Below the pieces are notes generated by a model. The model was not told the origin of the DNA. It saw nothing but the letters and a program-made list of their open reading frames with translations, and did not search any database. A stretch of 7,828 bases of DNA from an uncultured Clostridia bacterium (GTDB taxonomy: Bacteria; Bacillota; Clostridia; Oscillospirales; Acutalibacteraceae), in NCBI GenBank assembly GCA_946628455.1, contig CAMOWP010000084.1:1-7828 (forward strand), given 5' to 3'. Below, one piece after another: positions 1 to 6,609 of the stretch (position 1 is its first letter; the number at the start of each line of letters is the position of its first letter). A program made the translations under genes and the position numbers.

Positions 1-1
1 C

Positions 2-292
2 ATCACAATGGAAAACGAAAACGGCAGGCTCACAGTTTTAATTGAAGGAAAGCTTGACACGAGCACAACGCCTCAGGCTGCGCAGCTGATTGAGCCCGAG
101 ATTGACGGAATTGATTCCCTTGTTATTGATATGAAAGATTTAAAATACATATCATCAGCAGGACTTCGCCTTATACTTTCTCTTCACAAAAAGATGGCAG
201 CAAAAGACGGAATGGTTGTTAAAAACGTTAATGAAACAAATATGGAAATATTTGATATGACAGGCTTTACAAGTATTCTTGACATTGAATAA
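2..292 (+). CDS. STAS-domain anti-sigma factor antagonist (SpoIIAA/RsbV type), 5' end probably cut off
   Basis: A small single-domain STAS protein of the cytoplasmic partner-switch family. Counted from the ATG at 8, it has the first strand pair LTVLIEGKLDT, the central strand SLVIDMKDLKYI, the loop SSAGLR (49-54) and the C-terminal NVNETNMEIFDMTGF stretch typical of the family. By hand alignment with SpoIIAA (phosphorylated at Ser58 in DSSGLG), Ser50 is the expected phosphorylation site. In the known family the unphosphorylated form binds an RsbW-like HATPase protein and the phosphorylated form is released. The likely partners here are the HATPase domains of the transporter fusion and of the receptor two and four genes downstream. 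The ATG at 8 sits a little late relative to usual family N-termini, and the frame is open to base 2 (Ile-Thr before the Met), so the true start is probably just off the window. A start at 8 cannot be ruled out because its ribosome site could also be off-window. The stop is TAA at 290-292. Confidence 0.93.
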   Translation: MTMENENGRLTVLIEGKLDTSTTPQAAQLIEPEIDGIDSLVIDMKDLKYISSAGLRLILSLHKKMAAKDGMVVKNVNETNMEIFDMTGFTSILDIE

Positions 293-311
293 TAAAGCAA
301 CCGTTTACGTT

Positions 312-320
312 AAGGAAAGG
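312..320 (+). promoter_or_regulatory. Ribosome binding site fixing a TTG start
   Basis: The purine run AAGGAAAGG lies 12 bases before the TTG at 333. An in-frame TAA (330-332) sits directly before that TTG, and the next in-frame Met is about 207 codons in, so this site and the TTG define the start of the DUF2156 gene. Confidence 0.7.
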
Positions 321-332
321 ACATAGCCGTAA

Positions 333-1223
333 TTGAACAAATCAGAGAATCCAGTTCAGCCGCTTAAGTTCAAGCCGCTTTCTCTTTCTCAGGCGGAGCA
401 CGTTGAAGCAATCCGCAGGAGGTCCGGAAGCACCCTGTACGTTTACACCTTTGCCTCCCTCTTTGCATGGAAGGAGGATGAAAAATACGAAATCTGTTTT
501 TCAGAGGACGCTTTTTTAATCAAAAACGGAACGGAGGGAAAAAACGCATATCTGTTCCCCTGCGGCAGCGACAGCGGAAAAAAATCGTTGCTTGATTCCC
601 TGCTTAAATACGAAGCGCCTGAATTCTATTGCCTGACTGATAAGGATAAGGCTTTTCTTGAAGCAGAGTATCCGGGCAGATTTGAATTTACTGAAAGGCG
701 AAACGATTTCGTCTATCTGTTTGATAAGGACGCGCAAATTGCTTTAAAGGGGAAGGATTACAAAAAGCAACGACATCAGATTAATATAGGCAAAGCCTCG
801 GCAAAGGAGTGGAAATTTCAACTTCTGACAGAGGCTAACGTTGAAAGAGCGATTAAGATTAATCAGGAGTGGACTGAAATAAAGGGAAATAACGGACTTG
901 CTGACTCAAAAGCTGCGCAGTGTGCGCTTGAAAACTTTTCTCAGCTTTCAATGTTCGGATTAATTTTTCAGGCGGACGGCAAGGATACCGCCTATATTGC
1001 AGGCTCATTCATCACCCCTGATACTTTTGATTTAGCCTTTTGCAAGGTTTTGGGCGAAAGGCAGGATTTTTATGTGAGATGGGAATTCTTCCGTTCCTTA
1101 CCGCAGGAAGTAAAAACAATAGATTCCGAAGAGGATTTAGGCATTGAGGGACTGCGTATCAACAAGCTATCCCGTCATCCGAAGGAACTGGTGCGCATAT
1201 GGAAAGGCAGCCTGAAGCTATGA
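333..1223 (+). CDS. DUF2156 protein (phosphatidylglycerol lysyltransferase C-terminal-like acyltransferase)
   Basis: A 296-residue soluble protein with the DUF2156 fold, the GNAT-like catalytic half of MprF/LPG synthase that moves an aminoacyl group from tRNA to a lipid or other acceptor. The family signatures visible are the segment NDFVYLFDKDAQIALKGK followed by YKKQRHQIN (about 124-151), matching the usual Y-x-L-xGKK-x-KKRNHIN pattern, and the C-terminal EEDLGIEGLR-x-NKLSRHP stretch (267-283). No signal peptide or membrane segment is seen, so unlike MprF it lacks its own flippase part. Translation starts with TTG, supported by a good ribosome site, an upstream in-frame stop and the absence of any other nearby Met. 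Its 3' end overlaps the start of the transporter gene, suggesting translational coupling. The domain assignment is strong. The substrate is unknown: aminoacylation of a lipid, peptide or glycan is only the family precedent. Confidence 0.88.
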   Translation: MNKSENPVQPLKFKPLSLSQAEHVEAIRRRSGSTLYVYTFASLFAWKEDEKYEICFSEDAFLIKNGTEGKNAYLFPCGSDSGKKSLLDSLLKYEAPEFYCLTDKDKAFLEAEYPGRFEFTERRNDFVYLFDKDAQIALKGKDYKKQRHQINIGKASAKEWKFQLLTEANVERAIKINQEWTEIKGNNGLADSKAAQCALENFSQLSMFGLIFQADGKDTAYIAGSFITPDTFDLAFCKVLGERQDFYVRWEFFRSLPQEVKTIDSEEDLGIEGLRINKLSRHPKELVRIWKGSLKL

Positions 1224-2953
1224 ATGAAACAGTGAATCTAAAGCGCCATACCTTTACCGACAAAATGTTCCGTCGGCTTTTTCTTCCTACCCTTTTTTCT
1301 GCAATAGGGTGGGCTCTCGGCGATATTGCCGACGCATTATTTGTTGGTATACGCTTAGGAAATGCAGGGCTTGCAACGATGTCGCTGGTTGCGCCCATTT
1401 ATATGATATACAATGTTTTAGACGTCGGAATAGCGGTTGGCACGTCAGTAAAATACACGCAGGCGCTTGGCAAGGGCGAAGCAAAAAAAGGCGTTGAGAT
1501 ATTTTCTCAGATGTTAATAGTTGCTGTTGTAACGAGCATAGCTGTTTGCGCAGTCGGTTTATTGGCGATGCCGTACATTCTGCAATTCCTCGGAGCAGGT
1601 TCTCCGCACGGCGCGCTGTGGAGCTACACCAGAGAATATCTGCAGATTATGTTTTTGGGAACGCCGATTACTTTTTTGTATTTTTTATTATATTATTGCG
1701 TTCGCTGCGACGATAACGAAAAGCTTGCAAGCGCAGGCTATATAATAGGATATTTTACGGACGTTGTTGCAAGCGCAGTTTTCATAATGGGCTTCGGGCT
1801 TGGAGTAAAAGGTGCGATTTACGCAACGGTTTTGGGAAAGGCAGTCGGCGTCTGCATCTTCTGTTTTCATTTCACAAGGAAATGGGCGATACTGCGCTTC
1901 CGCCCATCAAAGCCTGATTTCAAGCTTATTTCTTCTGCTCTGAAAACGGGAATGGCGTCCTCCTTCGGGTTTATAGGGCAATTTGCCGCGCTACTTATAG
2001 TTAACAACATTCTTTATAAATTAGGAGGCTCGGGAGCGCTTGCCGTGCTCAACATTGTTCAAGACGTTTCATATGTTGCGCTAGCGATTTATACGGCGCT
2101 CGGAGACACCGTTCAGCCGCTCAGCGGAACGTTTTTCGCAGAGCATAATAAGGGCGCTATCAAGAGGGTAATGACGCTCGGAATTCTTATCGGAATAATC
2201 TCAGGTGCCGTAATAGCGCTTGTTTTCGTACTTTGTGCGCCTTCAGTCTGCAGGCTGTTCGGCTTAAACGGAAGCCAGATTGCTTCCGGCGCTTTTGCCG
2301 TAAGACTTTTCTGCATTTCGGTTATACCTGCGGGGCTTAATATTACCTGGAGCGCCTGCTTCCAGGCTATTAAAAGAGAAAAAATCGTTTTTCTTATAAA
2401 TCAGCTGCGGACCTTCGTGTGTTTTCTTGCGTTTGCAGTTGTTCTTTCACAGCTCGGAATAAAATGGTTCTGGTTTACATTTCTCGGCGCTGAGGTTCTG
2501 ACCATTATCATTTGGGTGCCGATTGCTCTTTCAAAAAAGCAGGAGGCCTCAGGCAAGGTTTTCTCTTATCTGCTTGACGTAAATTCCACGGATTTTTCCG
2601 AGCTCATAAGCAAGGCGGAAGCCTTTTGCGAGGAAAACGGAGCAGACATAAAAAAGATATACACTATAACAATCTGCATAGAAGAGGTCTGCCAGGCGAT
2701 AATTGAAAACGCCTTTAAAAAAACGGGCGAGGAATACGTTCAGCTTACGCTGTGCTTTGAGGATGACGGAGCGATAATGCTTCATTTCAGGGATAACGCC
2801 GTAAATTTCAATCCTTTTGCAATGAAAATCGGCCAGGATTACGACAACCCCGAGCATGTTTCATCTCTGGGAATACAGATGGTAAGAAAAAAATCAAAGC
2901 AGTTCTTCTACCGCAGATATTCGGGCTTCAATACGCTTACAGTGGAGGTATAA
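1220..2953 (+). CDS. MATE-family transporter fused to a C-terminal RsbW/SpoIIAB-like HATPase domain
   Basis: The protein has 577 residues if started at the ATG at 1220, whose ATGA overlaps the stop of the preceding gene. An ATG at 1199 would add seven residues and also has a purine-rich site upstream. The shorter form is preferred because it gives the classic overlap and a MATE-like N-terminus. Residues about 10-440 hold roughly twelve hydrophobic segments with MATE features (FLPTLFSAIGWALGDIADALFVG near the start, repeated in outline in the second half). MATE proteins export substrates using Na+ or H+ gradients, and the wider MOP superfamily includes lipid and glycan flippases. Residues about 450-577 are a cytoplasmic HATPase_c_2 domain of the anti-sigma kinase type, with N-box-like EEVCQAIIENAF, G1-like RDNAVNFNPF and G2-like SSLGIQMV. 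Two usually conserved positions differ: Gln492 where the Mg-binding Asn is expected, and Ala527 in place of the G1 Gly. The tail may therefore bind partners rather than phosphorylate them. Its natural partner would be the STAS protein of the same operon. Substrate and direction of transport are unknown. Confidence 0.9.
   Translation: MNETVNLKRHTFTDKMFRRLFLPTLFSAIGWALGDIADALFVGIRLGNAGLATMSLVAPIYMIYNVLDVGIAVGTSVKYTQALGKGEAKKGVEIFSQMLIVAVVTSIAVCAVGLLAMPYILQFLGAGSPHGALWSYTREYLQIMFLGTPITFLYFLLYYCVRCDDNEKLASAGYIIGYFTDVVASAVFIMGFGLGVKGAIYATVLGKAVGVCIFCFHFTRKWAILRFRPSKPDFKLISSALKTGMASSFGFIGQFAALLIVNNILYKLGGSGALAVLNIVQDVSYVALAIYTALGDTVQPLSGTFFAEHNKGAIKRVMTLGILIGIISGAVIALVFVLCAPSVCRLFGLNGSQIASGAFAVRLFCISVIPAGLNITWSACFQAIKREKIVFLINQLRTFVCFLAFAVVLSQLGIKWFWFTFLGAEVLTIIIWVPIALSKKQEASGKVFSYLLDVNSTDFSELISKAEAFCEENGADIKKIYTITICIEEVCQAIIENAFKKTGEEYVQLTLCFEDDGAIMLHFRDNAVNFNPFAMKIGQDYDNPEHVSSLGIQMVRKKSKQFFYRRYSGFNTLTVEV
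2943..2948 (+). promoter_or_regulatory. Ribosome binding site fixing the GNAT TTG start
   Basis: TGGAGG lies inside the last codons of the transporter gene, 11 bases before the TTG at 2960. The alternative ATG at 2978 would remove the first beta-strand (TEIRMAKRQDIPAL) of the GNAT fold, so the TTG is preferred. Placing the site inside the previous gene suggests coupled translation. Confidence 0.65.
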
Positions 2954-2959
2954 CAGAGC

Positions 2960-3787
2960 TTGAGCACAGAAATACGAATGGCTAAACGGCAGGATATTCC
3001 CGCACTATGCGAAATGTGGAAAGCCTGCTTTTCAGACAGTGAAGAATATATTAAGCGTTTCTACAGAGAAAATTTTGAACATATTGATGTAGTTGTTTTA
3101 ACCGTTGACGGCGAGCCCGCGTGTATGGCGCATATGTTTGACGCAACCGTTAAGCACGGGGATATTTCCGTTAAGGCAAAATATCTGTACGCGGGAGGCA
3201 CTCACCCGAAGCACAGGAACAAAGGATACTTTATCAAAATGCAGGACTACATAACGGACCTTGCAGACAAAAAAGGGACGGCGCTTATATTTCAGCCTGC
3301 AACCAGTGAGCTTACCGATTTCTACAAGGCGCTCGGCTTTGAAACCGACTCCTCAATCCGCCGCCTTTCCGTTATCCCGAAAGCAAGGCAGCCACTTGAT
3401 TATTCCGAGCTTTCATATCAGGAATACAACCGCCTTCGCAACGACGCTTTTTCAGACATTCCGTACGTAAAATGGCCTGACAGATATCTGAAATGGTGCA
3501 TTGAAGAAAACGCTCTTTTTTCAGGAAAAGCGCTTGGAATCAAGCTTGACGGGAAAGACTGTTTTCTGATGGGTTTTCCCGAAGGAAAAACTCTGATAAT
3601 CAATGAAACGAATCTTACCGACCTTCAGCTTAAGAAAATAAGCGGAGCGTTATGTAAAATATTCAGCACAGAAAAAATATACGCTTACTATTCGAAAAAC
3701 GCAGGTTATGAAGGCGAGACGCTTCTTCCCTCATGCGTTTATAATACGCCCGTTCACAATATCTATCTTAATCTAACTCTATTGTAG
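2960..3787 (+). CDS. GNAT-family N-acyltransferase, extended (Eis-like layout)
   Basis: A 275-residue cytoplasmic protein. The N-terminal half is a GNAT domain: strand and helix EIRMAKRQDIPALCEMW at the start, acyl-CoA-binding motif A around THPKHRNKGYF (81-91, R-x-x-G-Y, somewhat degenerate against R/Q-x-x-G-x-G/A), and motif B FYKALGFE (121-128). GNAT enzymes move an acyl group from acyl-CoA to an amine. Residues about 140-275 form a further domain of similar size ending in SCVYNTPVHNIYLNLTLL, resembling the two-part layout of Eis-type acetyltransferases; that comparison is from memory of the family. It starts with TTG only 6 bases after the transporter stop and in the same frame as the transporter, separated by that single TAA. 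The acceptor cannot be read from sequence. Context suggests it modifies a small molecule, lipid or peptide handled by the neighbouring transporter. Confidence 0.85.
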   Translation: MSTEIRMAKRQDIPALCEMWKACFSDSEEYIKRFYRENFEHIDVVVLTVDGEPACMAHMFDATVKHGDISVKAKYLYAGGTHPKHRNKGYFIKMQDYITDLADKKGTALIFQPATSELTDFYKALGFETDSSIRRLSVIPKARQPLDYSELSYQEYNRLRNDAFSDIPYVKWPDRYLKWCIEENALFSGKALGIKLDGKDCFLMGFPEGKTLIINETNLTDLQLKKISGALCKIFSTEKIYAYYSKNAGYEGETLLPSCVYNTPVHNIYLNLTLL

Positions 3788-3801
3788 AGGAGTTCGTAAT
3801 T

Positions 3802-5895
3802 ATGAGCAAAACACAAAACAATAAGAAAACAAGAATCATATCCCTTCGTTTTAAAACTGTAGCAATTATTCTTATTACAGCGATTGTTATTTCCTCCATT
3901 GCGATAACTATCAGCTATCGCACTTACTCTTCCACGATGGACGAGCACTACAAAACGCTTGCGAACAACCTGGCAAAAACAACGGCTGCACAGCTTGATG
4001 CAGACGCATTACAACGATATTATGATGCAGCAAAAAAAATCGGTACCTATGACGATGAAAAGTATTGGAACGACAGCGCTTACCGTGCCGCTTACGATAA
4101 AAAGGCGGAGGCGCTGAAGGACAGGGAATATCAGGAAACGCTGAATCTGCTGTTCAGTATTAAAAACAGCAATGACATTAAATATTTATATATTCAAAAG
4201 CTTGATGAGGGCAACCTTACCTGCACATACCTATTTGACGCCGACAGCTCTGACGAACAATATCAGCTCGGAACAGTACGCGAACTTGCCGGCGCGGCTA
4301 AGGAAAGCGAGCATCCCGAGGAAGGTCTGCGCGCATTCATCACCAATGACGGAGAATGGCTTGCTTCTTCCGTAGTACCTGTCAGAGATACAAGCGGAAA
4401 TCCTGTGGCATTAGTCGGTGTAGACATTTCTATGGATGACATTATGCATGACCGTGCTGATTATCTCAAGCTTACATTAGCCTTTATGGGAATTGCTGTT
4501 ATTGCGCTGTGCTTTTTAATTCTGATTTCCGTAAACGCTTATATGATTACGCCCATCAATACACTGTCCAACGCTACAAGATACTTTGTTGAAAATCACA
4601 GCGACAATCAGACGGAGAGCTTTGAGTTATCCAAGCTGAATATTAAAACCGGAGATGAGATTGAAACGCTGGCTGATTCAATCAAGCAAATGGAGCGGGA
4701 TATAAACGAATACATAACGCATTTAACAACGGTTACAGCCGAAAAGGAAAGAATCGGAGCGGAGCTTGAGCTTGCAACGCGAATTCAGGCTGATATGCTT
4801 CCGAATATTTTCCCTGCGTTCCCCGAACGGCAGGACCTTGATATTTATGCAAGCATGACCCCCGCAAAGGAGGTAGGCGGAGATTTTTATGATTTCTTCC
4901 TTGTTGACGACACTCATCTTGCATTGGTTATGGCTGACGTTTCCGGCAAAGGCGTCCCTGCCGCTTTGTTTATGATGATGAGCAAAATTCTCATTCAGAA
5001 CGCGGTTATAAACGGAAAAGCGCCTGACGAAGCTCTTATGGCAGTAAACAACCAGATTTGCGCAAACAACAGAGAGGAAATGTTTGTTACCGTATGGCTC
5101 GGCGTTCTTGATTTACAAAACGGGCTTCTCACCGCTTCAAACGCAGGGCACGAAAAACCGATTATTATGATGCCTGACGGAGAATTTGAGCTTTACAACG
5201 ACAGGCACGGATTTGTAATAGGCGGTATGGAAGGGCTTAAATACAGAAGCTATGAGGTACAGCTAAAGAAGGGCTCAAAGCTTTTCTTATACACGGACGG
5301 AGTTGCTGAGGCTACAGACACAGAGAACATTCTTTACGGAACCGAAAGAACGCTTAAAGCGCTTAACAGTGTAAAAGACAAGAGTCCTAAGGAAATAATT
5401 GAAAGGGTTAAAGAATCGGTTGACAGCTTCGTCGGCGAAGCGCCGCAGTTTGACGACCTCACGATGCTTTGCTTTGAATACAAAGGTTTTGACGACACGC
5501 TGACGCTTGACGCATCTCTTGACAGCGTAAGCAGCGCAATTGAATATGTTGAAAACAAGGTTGAGCCTCTCCCGTTTTCAGGCAAGGTCAGAAACCGGAT
5601 TGTTATTGCTGTTGACGAAATAGTAAGCAATGTTGCAAGATACGCATACGAAGGCGGCTCGGGAAAATTCAGCATTAAAGCCGAAGCTGACGACGCCGGA
5701 ATAACAATCACCGTTACCGACAGCGGAATACCTTACAATCCGCTTGAAAAGGACGACCCTGATATTACTCTTTCCGCAGAAGAAAGAGGAATAGGCGGCT
5801 ACGGAATTTTCATTGTTAAAAACACAATGGACGACATTTCTTATGAATATAAGGACGGCAAAAATATTTTCGTAATGAAAAAGAATTTTGCATAA
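3802..5895 (+). CDS. Membrane receptor with Cache-like sensor, HAMP, SpoIIE/PP2C phosphatase and HATPase domains
   Basis: A 697-residue signalling protein that starts at an ATG 9 bases after AGAGGAG. The order is TM1 (about 18-37); an extracytoplasmic sensor of about 180 residues (40-222) ending in the Cache/PAS-like WLASSVVPVRD...PVALVGVDISMDDI; TM2 (about 224-249); HAMP (about 250-305); a helical linker with ELATRIQADMLP (321-334); a PP2C/SpoIIE phosphatase (about 345-560); and an RsbW-like HATPase (about 565-697). Phosphatase metal ligands are present: Asp361 in GGDFYD, Asp379 in ADVSGKG, Asp499 in YTDG and Asp551/552 in FDDLTM. The HATPase boxes are also intact: DEIVSN (Glu606, Asn610), DSGIPYNP (Asp640, Gly642) and GIGGYGIFIVK (663-673). 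It can therefore plausibly both dephosphorylate and phosphorylate a STAS protein, as known for PP2C-kinase fusions such as HsbR and CrsR, here under control of an extracellular ligand. The obvious substrate is the STAS protein that opens the operon. It is the last gene before the palindromic terminator. Confidence 0.93.
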   Translation: MSKTQNNKKTRIISLRFKTVAIILITAIVISSIAITISYRTYSSTMDEHYKTLANNLAKTTAAQLDADALQRYYDAAKKIGTYDDEKYWNDSAYRAAYDKKAEALKDREYQETLNLLFSIKNSNDIKYLYIQKLDEGNLTCTYLFDADSSDEQYQLGTVRELAGAAKESEHPEEGLRAFITNDGEWLASSVVPVRDTSGNPVALVGVDISMDDIMHDRADYLKLTLAFMGIAVIALCFLILISVNAYMITPINTLSNATRYFVENHSDNQTESFELSKLNIKTGDEIETLADSIKQMERDINEYITHLTTVTAEKERIGAELELATRIQADMLPNIFPAFPERQDLDIYASMTPAKEVGGDFYDFFLVDDTHLALVMADVSGKGVPAALFMMMSKILIQNAVINGKAPDEALMAVNNQICANNREEMFVTVWLGVLDLQNGLLTASNAGHEKPIIMMPDGEFELYNDRHGFVIGGMEGLKYRSYEVQLKKGSKLFLYTDGVAEATDTENILYGTERTLKALNSVKDKSPKEIIERVKESVDSFVGEAPQFDDLTMLCFEYKGFDDTLTLDASLDSVSSAIEYVENKVEPLPFSGKVRNRIVIAVDEIVSNVARYAYEGGSGKFSIKAEADDAGITITVTDSGIPYNPLEKDDPDITLSAEERGIGGYGIFIVKNTMDDISYEYKDGKNIFVMKKNFA

Positions 5896-5898
5896 TAT

Positions 5899-5938
5899 AA
5901 AAATCACCTGAAGAGGGCGCCCTCTTCAGGTGATTTTT
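5899..5938. terminator. Perfect 40-bp palindrome, probable bidirectional Rho-independent terminator
   Basis: The arms 5899-5918 and 5919-5938 are exact reverse complements with no spacer; the core is AAGAGGGC/GCCCTCTT. The right arm ends in a run of five T's, and the left arm starts with a matching run of A's, so RNA from either strand ends its stem in U's. It lies between the converging receptor gene (ends 5895) and dipeptidase gene (stop at 5949), the expected place for a shared terminator. A fold would open a small GCGC loop at the tip. Confidence 0.9.
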
Positions 5939-5948
5939 CTTGTCTTTA

Positions 5949-6602
5949 TTATCTTTTCAGAAGCTCGGAATTATTTGGGAATTCAAAATACGTGTCGGGA
6001 TACGGCTCGTCTTCAAGCGTAAAATGCCACCATTCGCAGTCAATCGGGGCAAAGCCGTATTTTTTCATTACGCTTTGAAGAAGCATTCTGTTTTCAAACT
6101 GGCTTTCCGTTATTCCCGAATAATCAGGGTGAGAAACCTCGTTAAAATAATCGAACGGACTTCCCATGTCAATTTCCTTGCCCGTTGCCATATCAAGCAG
6201 AGTCAGGTCAACAGTGCTTCCGCGGCTGTGGGAGGATTTGCTTGCAATATATCCGAGATTGAACAGCTCCTGCTTTTCAAGGTCAGGATAGAAAAACGGC
6301 TTCATACGCTGGTCAAGGTCCTCTATTCCCCATAGCACGAAATGCTTAACAGCCGTTGCAGGACGGTAAGCGTCAAAAATTTTAAGGCGATAGCCCTTAA
6401 CATTCATTTCTTTGCTGACAGCCTTGAGCGCTCTTGCCGCCTCCTTTGTAATAATTGCAACAGGCTGCTCATAGCCGTCTATTCTGTCCCCTATAAAATT
6501 ATATGTTGAAAAATATCTGATTTCCTGAACTACCGACTCAACATAATCCGAAAGCAAAACAAAATCAGATGTATCGTTTATGGCTCTTTTTTCAAAATCC
6601 AT
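5949..6602 (-). CDS. D-alanyl-D-alanine dipeptidase, VanX/DdpX family (peptidase M15D)
   Basis: A 217-residue zinc D,D-dipeptidase that splits free D-Ala-D-Ala; VanX and DdpX are about 190-200 residues. The zinc and catalytic set is visible: SSHSRGSTVDLT (123-134) with zinc ligands His125 and Asp132, EWWHF (190-194) with catalytic base Glu190 and zinc ligand His193, and Arg80 in DAYRP matching the transition-state Arg of VanX. MGSPFD (146-151) is also a family motif. No signal peptide or membrane segment is seen, so it should act in the cytoplasm. The ATG start is firm: an in-frame stop lies eight codons upstream with no other start between, and AAGGCGG sits 7 bases before it. No vanH, ligase or vanRS genes are in the window, so a role in recycling wall-derived D-Ala-D-Ala or in general dipeptide use is as likely as glycopeptide resistance. 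Confidence 0.92.
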   Translation of the reverse strand: MDFEKRAINDTSDFVLLSDYVESVVQEIRYFSTYNFIGDRIDGYEQPVAIITKEAARALKAVSKEMNVKGYRLKIFDAYRPATAVKHFVLWGIEDLDQRMKPFFYPDLEKQELFNLGYIASKSSHSRGSTVDLTLLDMATGKEIDMGSPFDYFNEVSHPDYSGITESQFENRMLLQSVMKKYGFAPIDCEWWHFTLEDEPYPDTYFEFPNNSELLKR

Positions 6603-6609
6603 ATTTACG

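Larger units (their letters stand above)
2..5895 (+). other. Five-gene partner-switch/transporter operon
   Basis: STAS, DUF2156 transferase, MATE-HATPase fusion, GNAT and SpoIIE-type receptor genes all lie on the + strand. The gaps are about 40 bases, an overlap of a few bases, 6 bases and 14 bases, with no terminator-like hairpin or convincing promoter between them. A strong palindromic terminator follows the last gene. Three of the five products carry partner-switching domains, so shared regulation and shared function are likely. The promoter must lie before the window, and further genes upstream cannot be excluded. No sigma factor or free-standing anti-sigma factor is present. Co-transcription is inferred from spacing only. 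Confidence 0.85.

Noticed and set aside
2549..2857. 102-codon - strand frame opposite the HATPase tail of the transporter
   Set aside because: The + strand encodes a clear HATPase domain here; the opposite frame has no support.
5334..5907. Long - strand frames (125 and 109 codons) opposite the receptor's C-terminal part
   Set aside because: They are shadows of the PP2C-HATPase coding sequence, with Ser/Leu/Val-rich products and no family features.
5940..6335. 131-codon + strand frame opposite the dipeptidase gene
   Set aside because: The - strand frame carries the complete VanX motif set; the + frame shows no domain and begins in the terminator region.
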